From the NCBI GenBank assembly GCA_946811185.2, contig OX328106.1, positions 12,442,777 to 12,506,776 of the forward strand: a stretch of 64,000 bases of DNA. Reading direction: 5' to 3'. This stretch comes from Hippopus hippopus (taxonomy: Eukaryota; Mollusca; Bivalvia; Cardiida; Cardiidae). This document shows, piece by piece, positions 34,200-44,907 of the stretch (its first letter is position 1; each line of letters starts with the position of its first letter). Below the pieces are notes generated by a model. It saw only the letters and a program-made list of their open reading frames with translations, ran no database searches and was not told the origin of the DNA. Made by a program: the position numbers and the translations under genes.

Positions 34200-34460
34200 G
34201 GCTTGAATGATAGGATTTATCTATGAAAGGAGAGAAAACACTGTGGAAAAAGGAGAAAATGCTGGTTACCAGCATTTTCTCTTTTTTCCATAATGTTTTC
34301 AAAAACCTTCTTCCAGGTTGTTAAAAGACAGGATTGTTTTCTATAGAGTTGAGTAACAGATTACAAACAGGCTGGTTACCAGCATTTTCTCCTTTTCCCA
34401 TAATATTTTCAAAAGCCTTCCTCCGGGCTGTTAGAGCACAGGATTTTTTTCGTAAAGGGT
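34200..34460 (-). mobile_element. Two overlapping partial MITE-1 copies
   Basis: One core palindrome at about 34235-34305; a second half core plus right arm (34370-34460) repeats the same end, giving a direct duplication next to the x19 donor. Confidence 0.7.
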
Positions 34461-34489
34461 GGAGTACAGATTACAAACACCTGACTTAC

Positions 34490-34860
34490 CTCTACATTTC
34501 TCCTCAACTGCATTTTTCAATCCAGTCAACAAAAGATGGAGCACAGATCTAGTCCTCCTATGTACAGCTTTCAAACTCTTCTCCACACACATCCAGGCTT
34601 CTTCCACATCTTTACATAGGTCTACGACATGGTCTTCATACACTCTAATGTCCTCATTCACCCTTGAGCTACGACTCCCTGTCCATGTGTCTGTGCCTGT
34701 GTCAGTGTCACCTGTCCCTGTCTTTGAATCATCAGAGTCCTCATCATCACTAGTGTCATCGCTATCATCATCACTTTCACCATCATCATCAACTTCATCA
34801 TTTCCATCATCTCTTTCTCCATCTCCCATATCTTCTTCTTTATCAGTAATGTCTTCAAAT
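34490..34860 (-). CDS. Exon x19: long Asp/Ser/Thr acidic region plus A-like half
   Basis: Phase 2 in, phase 1 out, 123 residues. About 70 residues are dominated by Asp, Glu, Ser and Thr (DDDGESDDDSDDTSDDEDSD, then GTGDTDTGTDTWTG). They are coded by GAT/GAC/ACA-rich repeats. A helical segment with C-x7-C and a final EEKC follows, then the splice into LU domain 2. The acidic block could bind Ca2+ or carry phosphate or O-glycans; that is inference. A 140-residue Ser-rich frame on the opposite strand is an antisense shadow. Confidence 0.9.
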
Positions 34861-34891
34861 CTGAAAGAAATAAAATGGTAAAAATATGTGT

Positions 34892-35119
34892 TTGACCCTT
34901 TACCACACAATCCCCGATTTTTACAACCCTGAAAAAGAAGCCTTTTGAAAACTTTGTAGGAAAAGGAGAAAATGCTGCTAACCAGCATTTTCTCCTTTTC
35001 TCACAATGTTTTCTACCTCTCCTAAACAAATTTCAAATCTTGAGTCACACTAATTTTGTTGCCTGAAAATGCTTTCAATTTGGAGGAGTCTAAAATTTTG
35101 TCGTTTGGTAAAGAGTTAA
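34892..35119 (+). mobile_element. MITE-1 copy near the x19 acceptor
   Basis: A 228-bp copy, TTGA/TTAA ends, starting about 29 nt upstream of the x19 acceptor. Confidence 0.87.
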
Positions 35120-35499
35120 ATATGGTCTCATGCCACTTAAATGGTATTTCAGTCATTGGACAACTTCAGCTCACCTACTCAAATCATCTCTAAGTTTCAT
35201 CAGATACTAGGCTGGGACTCTGCAGTGACCAGCTAAAAAGACAATATAAAATTATTTGTTGGTTGAGAACTACAAATCCAATACCCTCAATACTAAGCCA
35301 TGGAGATCCCTGGTATGAAGTAGAGATACATGAAAAATGGGAAAACTATCACAAGATTTAGAAAGCATTTTACATTTCCCACAATGTTTTCTACCCTATT
35401 TAAGGTGAATCCAATTATTTAAGCTACACTGAATTTGTTATCTACAAATGCATTCAATTCAGTTTGTTTGTATTGGAGTTTAACACAATTTTTACAGCT

Positions 35500-35715
35500 T
35501 AGTTTAAACATATTTATTTTACATTGATTGAGAAACAAGTTCTTACAACTTATACTAATCTCTCTTGATTCTGCTTTCTGGAAACTACACCAGTACTCGA
35601 GCCGAATGTGTGGGCCACTAAAAAATCCCAAAGCTGACACCCACTACCGGGTATCAAACTCGGGACCTCATGATTATGAGGCCGACGCTCTACCTCATGA
35701 CCACGGACGCCACAC
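35500..35715 (-). mobile_element. SINE family C copy
   Basis: Minus strand has GAGGTAGAGCGTCGGCCTCA (A box) and GAGTTTGATACCCGGTAG (B box); tail GATTAGTATAAGTTGTAAGA as at 48805. Confidence 0.72.
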
Positions 35716-35749
35716 AGCTTGTGTCATATCACAGAGGTCAGTGCACCTA

Positions 35750-35945
35750 CTCATGTGTTTCCTGGCTCTCTCACACCAGTACTGACAACTTTCTTTCCAC
35801 GCCACTAACTACTTTTCTCACATGCATCAGAGGTGACAGGCAAAATATATCTGAAATGAAAGTTTGCCTCAGCAGGGAATCCAACCCTCAACCACCAGGT
35901 TACAAGTCAGACATGCTAACCACTGAGCTACCTGGCTGGTGCTTT
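35750..35945 (-). mobile_element. SINE family B copy, tRNA head preserved
   Basis: Minus strand: CAGGTAGCTCAGTGGTTAGC (A box) and GTGGTTGAGGGTTGGATTCC (B box region). Confidence 0.65.
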
Positions 35946-36772
35946 TCAGTTTGGACAAGTTTAAAAAGTTGCCAATTGGTCAATTAAAATATTGAGAGAT
36001 TAGTCAAAATTGAAAGATTTGGCAAATGATAAAACAAATTAAACTGAGACAATACTATATGCTTTTTGAAGGACGTTCGAAGATTCAACCTGTGTGCTAT
36101 GACGCATCACCATCCCATGGATTGGGGAAATGATTAGCCCACTTATAAAGTAGCAATGGAGAAAATGGCTATACACAATACATCTGTGGAAAAATGTAGC
36201 CTGTTTTTCGCTCCAAATATCTTGAAAATTCAATTATTTCAAATGGGGGAAAAAAAAAAAGTTTTCACAAATACTCTTGTTTTACTGTACATCTTTGAAT
36301 AGTCTCTAAATATAGACTTTAGGGAAACCAGGATTCATGCAGGATTTTACAACATGACTTATCAACAAGAAGTGTCTTGGCTTGTATCGAACCAATGAAC
36401 CAAGCCTGTCGGGGCTGTTTTTATAAATGGCCAGTGCATACGTTACATGCTGGCTGACCATAGGTGAATGAATCGTACCAGGTAGCATTAAATTGATTAA
36501 ACATTTATTTTATCTTGAAATTCAAAAGTAACGGTTGTAGTTTTGAAAAGTAGTCCGTTTCTGTACCGAGAATGTCCAAATCAGATGTGTATTTGAAAAA
36601 TGCCACCTAGCAGAAAATAAATTATGTTTTGAAGGATAGAAACATTGCTGAAAATGGAGAAAATGCTGGTGGCCAGCACTTTCTCCTTTTTCAACAAAGT
36701 TTCCTAAAGCTTTCTTCCTAAAGATCATCAAAACACAGAATACATTGGTAAAGATTTAAGAACACTACTCAC

Positions 36773-36973
36773 TTGAAGTCCAGTAACATTTTTGCCTTGG
36801 TAACAAAGTTATTAAGACACGCTTCTACATCAACATCATCATCATCAGGTCTCAGACACACAGTAGATGAAATAATCCGAACATTTGTTAACATTCTCTT
36901 TAACACAAGCTGTCTGTCAATATCACACTCTATGTTGGCTTTGTGGATGCACACCTTAGTCTCCTCAGCTAGC
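36773..36973 (-). CDS. Exon x18: B half of repeat 12, degenerate A half
   Basis: Phase 2 in and out, 66 residues. A complete B half (LAEETKVCIHKANIEC to SSTVC) is followed by the short linker LRPDDDDVDVE. The A half has kept only one Cys (EACLNNFVTKAKMLLDFK). The exon ends LDFK without the A3 Cys, and the next exon opens with the long acidic region, so repeat 13 looks broken here. Confidence 0.88.
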
Positions 36974-37125
36974 CTAAAGGGGGAAAAAAGGCAAATGACG
37001 GCACTTTAAGTCACCATGCTGGTCTGACACTGTTCAACATGTGGCAATATTAAATTACAATTTTCGATTTCATCCCAAGTTAGCCCTAAAAAGTGCTAAT
37101 CAACCACAGCAAGTAGGATCCCATA

Positions 37126-37356
37126 TTAATTCTTTACCAAACAACAAATTTTTTTTAGACTTGTTCATATAGAAAGCATTTGCAGGTGACAAAATAAATG
37201 TGACCCAAAACTTGAAAGTTGTTTTGGGAAGGGCTGAAAACATTGTGGGAAAAGGAGAAAATGCTGGTTACCAGCATTTTCTCCTTTTCCCACAATGTTT
37301 TCAAAAGCTTTCTTTCTCAGGGTCATTAAAAGTCAAAATTGTGTGGTTAAGGATTA
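37126..37356 (-). mobile_element. MITE-1 copy, reversed, TTAA ends
   Basis: A 231-bp copy with a near-perfect palindrome, followed at once by a second, diverged forward copy to about 37560. Confidence 0.87.
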
Positions 37357-37667
37357 ACCCCAACATTTAACAACCCTGAGAAAAAAAGTTTCTGACAACA
37401 TTGTGGGAAAATGCTGGTTTCCAACAGTTTCTCCTTTTGATCACAATGTTTTATTTACCTAATGAAAGACATATTTCATCACTTTAGTCACAATTAATTT
37501 GTTGTCTACAAATGCCTTCAGTTTGGACAAGGCTAAACTTTTGTCTTCAGGTAAAGACTTACGGTCACAAGATCCCATCAAAATCACTTTTACAAGCAAT
37601 ATTGAGACGGGATTCTTTATAAAGAAGTTCACCCAAAAGACACATGACATATTACTTAGATAACAAG

Positions 37668-37935
37668 AGCACTGCATGCGGGTGCCAATGCTCAGCTGCA
37701 AGTGCTTGATTTTTAGTGAAAATTGTAAGTCAAAAAAGGGGCATATCTGTGTCAAAAATATTTTGATGCTTACCTGTCACAGTTGTATGAGTTCCGCTTT
37801 TGATAGTTAACAACTTGTCCAAGTTTGATGATGATTTCATAGACGCTGCCGACAACGACGCTGCCGACAACGATGGCTGGGCTATGACAATAACTTGTTT
37901 TCTTAAAACTTTTTGCAATTGTTTGGCATGCTGAA
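37668..37935 (+). mobile_element. Non-autonomous repeat, copy 2
   Basis: ACAAGAGCACTGCATGCGGG start and the GATAGTTAACAACTTGTCCA segment; contains a short direct repeat (CGACGCTGCCGACAACGA twice). Confidence 0.68.
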
Positions 37936-38203
37936 GATTTTGCAAATGCTTGTAAACTTACTGCCAGAGTTTGAGAAACACCCTCACTGGAAATATAATG
38001 GTGCTCTGATGTCCTCAGAAATAGGCATTTTTACGATGTTTTTTACAAACAGAGCCAAATTTGAACATTTCTTTTAATCATAGTGTCTCCATCTTTGCTA
38101 AATTTCAGTACAGTGCAACCCCTGCAATTTTTCACAAGCAGATTGTTTTGCCATGTAATACTAATATATTATGGTAAATATGAAATTTTTGCAACAAACT
38201 CAC

Positions 38204-38437
38204 CGGCAGATGTAATCTTCTCCTTTCATAATGCTTGTCTTCAGTTTTTCAACACAAGTAGACGCCATTTCCACATCACATCTCTCTGGCTCAATGATGA
38301 CAGGGCACCAGATGTCCTTGCATCGACCTTCAAACTGTTCCAGTGATTTTTCCATCAATGGATTGAGAAGTCCCTTAAACTCTCGATCACAGGAAGATGT
38401 GTAATCCAGATAGCATTTGACAGCATATCGAAGAGAT
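38204..38437 (-). CDS. Exon x17: B half of repeat 11, A half of repeat 12
   Basis: Phase 2 in and out, 77 residues; a reference exon for the repeat. The B half reads SLRYAVKCYLDYTSSC, about 24 residues, then FEGRC. A short segment (KDIWCPVIIEPER, one extra Cys) leads to the A half CDVEMASTCVEKLKTSIMK, ending YIC. The split codon after YIC becomes Arg, as in several other repeats. Confidence 0.92.
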
Positions 38438-38533
38438 CTGCAATAAAAACAAAACAGAAATGTGTAAAAATTCTGTCAGTTAGCCCTTTATCAAACAATC
38501 CCGAGCTAAAACGACCCCAAGGAAGAAGGATTT

Positions 38534-38744
38534 TTAACCCTTATAGCGCCAAATAAACCTTTCTGACATTTTCAAACTAGAAATACTACCCAATTAATTG
38601 AAATTTCATGTTTGCTTTTGGCTACAGTGTTTCAGCAAAGCGGACAGTGTAGATCAAAGATCAGGCTGCACATTTTGTGCAGCCTGATCTTGATCTACAC
38701 TGGCTGCAGAGGCAACTATAATCGTGAAAGGAGCCTTAAGAGTT
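38534..38744 (+). mobile_element. MITE-2b copy with TTAA ends
   Basis: TTAACCCTTATAGCGCCAAA at the left and CCTTAAGAGTTAA at the right; GACAGTGTAGATCAAAGATC hairpin at 38644-38704. It splits a MITE-1 copy (left arm about 38484, core about 38750). Confidence 0.78.
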
Positions 38745-39349
38745 AAAAAAAATTGTGGGAAAAAGAGAAAATGCTATCAGCATTTTCTTCTTTCCCCACA
38801 ATATTTTCTATTCTTTGAAAGACAATTTCAACCACAGGAGCCACATTTATCATTTGGAAATGCTTTTGATTTGAACAGGACTCCAGAATGTTGTCATTTG
38901 ATAAAGATTTAATTGACAATTACTATTAGATCTAGCTAAATGAGAGATACAAAGATAAACTATTCAAAGAAAAGGAAATCATAACTTGTAAGTAGTACTC
39001 CAATATTGTGGGAAACAGAGTAAATGCCAGTTACAACCAGAAATATGACACAGATGCCCCTATCAAGTACTATAAAAAGTTGGACAAAGGCCGTAACTTT
39101 TAATTGGCAAATTTTACCCTGAATCATGTCATTGTACCTATATTCTATCATTACTCAACTCTCTGTGAAAAATGAATTGAATTCATTGACCATTTCAAAA
39201 GAAAATGAATGGGAAGTAGCATTACAAAACTACATGTTTTGAATAAAGTTTCACAAACAGTAAAAATGTTGCAGCAGCTACATGTAGCATTCTAATGTAA
39301 CTTCACCCCATTTGAAACAATTCTGTGTGTTTATATGTTTATAACCAAA

Positions 39350-39945
39350 TGAAGGATGACTTGAAAACACAGCTTTTGAAAACATTATGGGAAAAGAAGA
39401 AAACGCTGGTAACCAGCATTTTCTTCTTTTTCCACAATGCTTTCTACCCTTTTAAAAGACAATTCCCATTTTTTAAGCCACGTGTCATTTGTCATCTGCA
39501 AATGCTTTCAATATGAGCCAAGTCTAAATTAATCCTTTACCAAACAATGTTGTTTTGTACAACCTTACAAAAAACTGCTTTTGAAATAGTCATGGAAAAT
39601 ACTGGTAACCAAGATTTTCTCTTTCATCCATAATGTTTTCAACCCCCTGCAAAGACAATTCTTATTATTTTAGGGATATAATATCATCATTTGTTGCCTT
39701 CAAATGCTTTCATCATGGCACCAGTCTAAAATTTTGTCACCTGGTACAGATGATTCGTTACCTTATTTTCATTGTGGGACCAGTCTAAAATTTTGTCATC
39801 TGGTACAGATGATTTGTTGCCTTCAAATGCTTTTATTGTGGGACCAGTCTATAATTTTGTCATTTGGTATAGATAATTTGTCACCTTCAAATACTTTGAT
39901 TATGGGACCAGTCTAAAATTTTGTTATCTGGTACAGAGTTGAAGT
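39350..39945 (+). mobile_element. MITE-1 copies with tandemly repeated right arm
   Basis: A copy at 39350-39535 and a second from 39533. The right arm of the second (GGGACCAGTCTAAAATTTTG followed by a CTGGTACAGA-type end) is repeated four times with a period of about 62-63 bp between 39700 and 39945, ending close to the donor of x16. Confidence 0.75.
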
Positions 39946-39954
39946 TGTACTTAC

Positions 39955-40227
39955 ACACAAAATCTGTCTTCAGTACTATATTCTGCAAAAACTTCTCTCT
40001 CCAAATCAGTGAGACACATCAATGCTTTATCAGCTCTGCACATGCCATCAGATGGTCTCCGATCATATTCCACACAAGAAGGCGTGTCCGAAAGATCCAC
40101 CATCTCTTTGCATACTTTATCTACCAAGGCATATATTCCAATCCATGTATGCTCTATTTGTTTTTGTATGGTCTCGGAACAGTTGGTTATATGAGCCTTC
40201 ACAGCAACTTCTATGATGTGGACTGAC
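39955..40227 (-). CDS. Exon x16: B half of repeat 10, A half of repeat 11
   Basis: Phase 2 in and out, 90 residues. The B half (VKAHITNCSETIQKQIEH to VDKVC) lacks B1, in step with A2 lost in x15. A short linker with one extra Cys (TPSCVEYDRRPSDGMC) leads to a complete A half (CRADKALMC to EDRFC). The donor is GT|GTAAGT. Confidence 0.88.
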
Positions 40228-40361
40228 CTAGAAAATAGAAACGAAATGAAAAATAAAGCCATCGTTTAGTTTAAACCCATTTATTTTACATTGTTTGTCA
40301 TACTCACTTAACACTGATTGTTGTTTAAACTTCTCATATTTATAATTGCTTCCTTGAAATC

Positions 40362-40591
40362 TTAACTCTTCATCAACCAATCACAACTACTAACAACCCT
40401 GAGGAAGACTGGGCTTTTAAAAATATTGTGGGAAAAGGAGAAAATGCTGGAAATCAGCATTTTCTCCTTTTAACACAATATTTTCTACCAAATCCATTAC
40501 AATTACCTGATTTAAGCCATTTGTGATTTGTCGTTTGTAAATGCTTTCAATTGGGATGCGTCTAGGATTTTGTCGAATGGTAACGAGTTGA
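40362..40591 (+). mobile_element. MITE-1 copy
   Basis: A 230-bp copy with TTAA/TTGA ends, ending about 7 bp before the donor of x15 (downstream side in the transcript). Confidence 0.83.
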
Positions 40592-40599
40592 CATCTTAC

Positions 40600-40776
40600 C
40601 GGCAAACTTTCTCTCTGAGTCCATCATCATTTTGACATTCTGACAAGGCTAACGACAGTTGAGAGATCAGTTCCATGGCCCTGTCAGGCATACAATCTGT
40701 CGCAGGATCTGGGTCCGGGGTGGGTTCAGGATCCTCGGGCCAAACAGGCTCCTCGGGTTCTTCACAGACATCTATA
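40600..40776 (-). CDS. Exon x15: end of repeat 9, Pro/Glu/Asp linker, A half of repeat 10
   Basis: Phase 2 in and out, 58 residues. It starts IDVC (last Cys of repeat 9), then has a stiff acidic linker with Pro at nearly every second or third position (EEPEEPVWPEDPEPTPDPDP). The A half of repeat 10 follows (CMPDRAMELISQLSLAL to REKVC). The canonical A2 is missing and one Cys is displaced (SECQND). The donor is CG|GTAAGA. Confidence 0.88.
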
Positions 40777-41183
40777 CTGTAAGAGGTATGATATTAATGG
40801 TCATCTAATTTCAACAAAAAGCAACATGTGAGGGTGCCAGCGGTTGGCTGCAGTTTAGTGCAGTGCTTGGCAGCTCTTGATTGATTAGTGAAAAAAATTA
40901 AAAAAGTAAAAATTAAATTGAAAAAAGGGGGCAATCTTCTGTAACAACAGAGATTTGATATTAGAAAATGTCAAAGCAGACAATCTCAGGGTTGTTACGC
41001 TACTTTTGTATAAGAAAACAGCAAAGCAAAAGATGATCTGTTTACCTCTTTACCAACTGATAAAATTTTGGACTTGTCCAAAGCATTTAATTGCATACAA
41101 GAAATTAAATATTGCTAAAAAATTTGGGATTTTGCTTTGAAAGGGTAGCAAACATTGCCTTAAAAGGTGGGTCTGTATTTACC

Positions 41184-41343
41184 AATCATTCTTAAGAACA
41201 TTCTTGGTCTAATTCTAGATTTAGAAAGTTACACAACTTCTGATTGGCTAAACTATATGGTGTAGCCAATCAGAGCTTGTTTTACTTTCAATTTTAATAA
41301 ATTCTTGAAACTTTTGAGACTAAGAATATTCTTAAGAATGAAT
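41184..41343. mobile_element. Short TIR element (CATTCTTAAGAA ends)
   Basis: ATCATTCTTAAGAACATTCT at the left and AAGAATATTCTTAAGAATGA at the right are inverted; ATTGGCTAAACTAT...AGCCAATCAG forms an inner palindrome. A diverged relative lies at about 15900-16050. Confidence 0.7.
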
Positions 41344-41654
41344 GATGAATACGTACACTACGATTTTCTCCGTTTCCTACAATGTCCTCAAAAGCCTTTT
41401 TTCTCAAGTGTTTTAAACTCAGCAATGTGAAACCATGTTTTTATGACATCCCAGGAAGAATGCTTTTTGAACATATTGCGGAATAAGGAGAAAATGCAGG
41501 TGACCAGCGTTTTCTCCTTTTCCCACCATGATTTCATCCCTTTAACAAATCCAATCTTCTGAGTCACATGTAATTGGTTGTTTGCAAATGCTTTCAAAAT
41601 ACATGTTGACAAGCCTGAAATTTTGTCATCAGGTTAAGAGTAAACTGGATACTG

Positions 41655-42000
41655 TATAAGTCAATATTTGGTAATTCCCTGTTGTGTACCTCCCCCCACA
41701 TAAGAACGCATTACAATAAAATGTTAAGACTGAGAAATGTAGGGTTAATGCAAGTAAATCATGTCATATTTCCCTCTGGTTGAATGGCATGCACTGCTTA
41801 CTCAGGTAACTAGTGCGCGGGAACTACTGTTTCGACCTTTGATTGAAGAGTTACAGAAATATTTACAGTAAATTTCACTGGTTGTAACCATGAATTATCA
41901 CACCATATAACACACCATTATTTCCTGATAAATTATCCAAAAGTATGAAATAAGAAATCCTATATAGGAAGGTATGCATTACCCTGAAAAAAACTCAAAA
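41655..42000 (+). mobile_element. Inverted-repeat element, partial copy
   Basis: Shares the segments around ACTAGTGCGCGGGAACTACT and GTTGTAACCATGAATTATC with 56820-57000. It ends about 30 bp from the x14 donor. Confidence 0.68.
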
Positions 42001-42031
42001 GGTTATTGGTATAGAATACGAAAAAAGTTAC

Positions 42032-42148
42032 CCTGATGCAAAGTTGAAGATTTCGTTTCGAAACCAGGTAAACTGATTCATTTCTGGCGAAGTTATGTCA
42101 CATAGAAAAATGTAGCTCCCGCATGTTGTACTCAAAGTTTGAAATAGA
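42032..42148 (-). CDS. Exon x14: B half of repeat 9
   Basis: Phase 2 in and out, 38 residues: LFQTLSTTCGSYIFLCD, then a helical stretch rich in Phe (WFRNEIFNFAS). Its first two cysteines fit B1 and B2, and B3 is supplied by IDVC at the start of x15. I found it because the array logic required a B half between x13 and x15. It has a T-rich acceptor (tatatttttacag) and donor GG|GTAACT. MITE-1 begins only 11-12 nt upstream of the acceptor. Confidence 0.8.
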
Positions 42149-42161
42149 CTGTAAAAATATA

Positions 42162-42390
42162 GTAACCCTTTACCAAACAATCACAAGTTTAAACGACCTC
42201 AAGGAAAAGGCCTTCTGCAAAAATTGTGAGAAAAAGAGAAAATGCTGGTAAACAGCATTTTCTCCTTTTCCCACAATGCTTTCTTACCTATCTATACCTG
42301 ATTTCATTATTTGAGCGACAATAAATTTGTTGTCTGAAAATGTTTTCAATTTGGCCATGTGTACTTTTTTTTTTGTTTGGCACAGAGTTG
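42162..42390 (+). mobile_element. MITE-1 copy 12 nt from the x14 acceptor
   Basis: Begins GTAACCCTTTACCAAACAAT directly behind the short T-tract of the x14 acceptor; the branch point must lie inside it. Right end decayed with a T run. Confidence 0.83.
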
Positions 42391-42499
42391 ATAGATATCT
42401 GGGAAAAAAAATTCTTTTATAACAAAGAAAAACAAGTTCAGTACAAAGACTAACTTTGAACATTCATTGTATAAATAAAAATGCTCATTCACTTTTCTA

Positions 42500-42800
42500 A
42501 ACAAAAGCTCCGCATGTAGTTGCCAACACTTGGCTGCAGTTGCTTGACTTTATGTGAAAATTCCAAGTCAAAAAAGTGGCATAACTGTGTCAAAAATAAT
42601 TTGATGTTGGTTACCTACCCCTGTTGTATGGGTTCCCCTTTTGATAGTTAACCACAAGTCCAAATTTGAAGTAGATATCTTCAGTAATGACAGAGAAATT
42701 ACAAATGTCAAAGTTTTTGCATGACAATGGCGACGCAGACACAGACAATGAGAGGGCCACAACAATACCTCAACATTTTCTTCAAAACAGCCACACTAAA
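42500..42800 (+). mobile_element. Non-autonomous repeat, copy 3
   Basis: Matches 37668 through AAGTCAAAAAAGTGGCATAA and TTGATAGTTAACCACAAGTC. Partial copies also occur at 28410-28545, 40820-40940 and 52080-52140. Confidence 0.68.
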
Positions 42801-43089
42801 ACTTGTTCACTATTCATTTTCAACAAATATCCACATAAGATAACCACAATGATTCTTAAAATGTTAAAACCCAACACTTTGCTATCCTTCCAACATGCTC
42901 TCCTTTGTATCATTTATTCTTGTTTTGGCTTTTCTGAATATGCTTGTAATGGATTTATTCTGGATCATTTGCCCTTGCCTGCCATATCATTTAAATTCAT
43001 AACATAATATTCTTTGATGACAACCTCTCACTAAATTCAGCATATAAATGTCATGGCTGATAATCTTTTGAGAAATTCAGTACAAAATT

Positions 43090-44130
43090 GTAAGTTGTGA
43101 TGCTTCCTCACCACATTTAGTAATGAAAGTCAGTGCTGACAATCATTTGACTCATTTGGCTGTACATAACTATGTGTGCAGTATATGAATGTCAGTATTG
43201 ATAATCTTTTGCCATATTAAGTAATGTCAGTGCTGACATTGTTTTGCCACATAAAGTGCATGAATGTCAGTGCTGACAATCTCTTACCACATTAAGTACA
43301 TGAATGTCAGTGCTGACAATCTTTTACCACACTAAGTACATTGTATGTCAGTGCTGACAATCCCTTGCCACATTAAGTACATGAATGTCAGTGTTGACAA
43401 TCTTTTGCCATATTAAGTACATGAATATCAGAGCTGACATCTTTGCCACATTAAATACATGAATGTCAATGCTGACAATCTTATACCACATTCAGTACAT
43501 GAATATCTCTGCTGAAGTCCCCTGCCACATTCAGTTGTACATAACTATGTGTGTAGCGTATGAATTTCAGTGTTGCAGCATGAATGTCAGTGCTGGCAAG
43601 CATTTACCAAATTTAGTACATGAATATTTGTCTTGTGGTTCCCCCTGTCACATTCAGAACATGAATTTAAAGGTTAACAATCTTTTGCCACATTAGGATC
43701 ATGAATTGATAGATTGACAATCTTTTTGCCACATTCAGAGCATGAATTTAAAGGTTAACAATCTTTTGCCACATTCAGAATGTAATTTAAAGGTTGACAA
43801 TCTTTTGCCACATTCAGAACAGGAAGTTAAAGGTTAACAATCTTTTGCCACATTCAGAGCATAAATTTAGAGGTTGATAATCTTTTGCCACTTTCAGAAC
43901 AGGAAGTTAAAGGTTAACAATCTTTTGCCACATTCAGAGAATGAATTTAAAGGTTGACAATCTTTTTGCCACATTCAGAACATGAATTTTAAGGTTGACA
44001 ATCTTTTTGCCACATTCAGAATATGAATTTTAAGGTTGACAATCTTTTTGCCACATTCAGAATATGAATTTTAAGGTTGACAATCTTTTGCCACATTCAG
44101 AACATAAATTTCAGCACTGATGGTTTGCTG
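43090..44130 (+). repeat. 40-bp minisatellite, two sub-blocks
   Basis: The unit ATGAATGTCAGTGCTGACAA plus TCTCTTACCACATTAAGTAC is 40 bp and repeats about 25 times. In the first half the middle is GTCAGTGCTGAC; after about 43640 it becomes TTTAAAGGTTGACA. Intronic, between x13 and x14. Confidence 0.85.
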
Positions 44131-44217
44131 CCTTCAATACAATGCCAGTCCTTATAATCTCTGAAATCCAGTTCAATTATTACAGAAAGGGTTTTACAAG
44201 TTAGATAAGAGACGAAT

Positions 44218-44278
44218 GATCAGACAAACAGACAAAATGACAGACAGACAGAGTGACAGAGAGACAGACAGACACCAA
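44218..44278 (+). repeat. GACA-rich simple repeat
   Basis: GACAGACAGACAGAGTGACA-like sequence, just downstream of the x13 donor in the transcript. Confidence 0.8.
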
Positions 44279-44291
44279 AGATAAGACCCAC

Positions 44292-44406
44292 TTGGTTGTA
44301 CAAAGGTCAGTTTTTTCCGCATCTGGCATTAATGGGCTTGTAACATACAACATTCCATAGCTCAATACACAATGAGTAGCAAGTCCAATATTACAGCCGG
44401 CTGTCA
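44292..44406 (-). CDS. Exon x13: A half of repeat 9
   Basis: Phase 1 in, phase 2 out, 37 residues from TAGCNIGLATHCVLSYGM to KTDLCTT. It is a complete A half (C-x7-C-x22-C). The donor AA|GTGGGT is weak but in frame, and its last residues extend two beyond the Cys. A (GACA)n-like tract (44220-44275) lies just downstream in the intron. Confidence 0.75.
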
Positions 44407-44432
44407 CTGCATTAATAAAAGACAAGAAAAAA

Positions 44433-44647
44433 TCTTAACCCTTCAGCTGCTAAGCAAGACTCACTGACCATTTGCAGACAGTGCAGATCAAGATCAGACA
44501 GCACAGAATGTGCAGTCTGATCTTGAATGTACACTGTCCGATAAGTAGATATTTTTCTCCAAGAATGTGTTTGAAATAACATTATTTGGCTTTTTTCTAT
44601 TGGCTTGAAAGTTTCATTTAACTTCTTTAGCAGGATAAGAGTTAAAC
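44433..44647 (-). mobile_element. MITE-2 copy with TTAA ends
   Basis: TTAACCCTTCAGCTGCTAAG at the left and CTTTAGCAGGATAAGAGTTAA at the right show clear terminal inverted repeats; hairpin core at about 44478-44540. Confidence 0.82.
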
Positions 44648-44692
44648 AAAATTCTAGACTGATTCATTTGAAAGCATTTGCAGACCACATAT

Positions 44693-44900
44693 TAACCCTC
44701 AGAACACCAAATAAAATTATCATTTTCATCACACAAATACAACCAAGATAATTACAATTTCATAGCTGCTCTTAGTGTTTTAGCAAAGCGGACAGGGTAG
44801 ATCAAAGATCAGGCTTCATATTTTGTGCAGCCTGATCTTGATCTACACTGGCCATACAGAGAACTATAGTCATGAAAGACACTGTAAGATCTTCGAGTTA
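44693..44900 (+). mobile_element. MITE-2b copy
   Basis: TTAACCCTCAGAACACCAAA start, hairpin at 44790-44850, ends TTCGAGTTAA. Same subfamily as 38534-38744. Confidence 0.77.
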
Positions 44901-44907
44901 AAGAATG

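Noticed and set aside
34459..34881. 140-codon Ser/Pro-rich frame on the plus strand
   Set aside because: It lies exactly antisense to x19; the Ser runs are the complement of its Asp/Glu triplet repeats. No splice or start context supports it.
43090..44130. CRISPR-like array
   Set aside because: Regular 40-bp units vary throughout and there are no distinct spacers; the surroundings are clearly an animal intron. It is a minisatellite.
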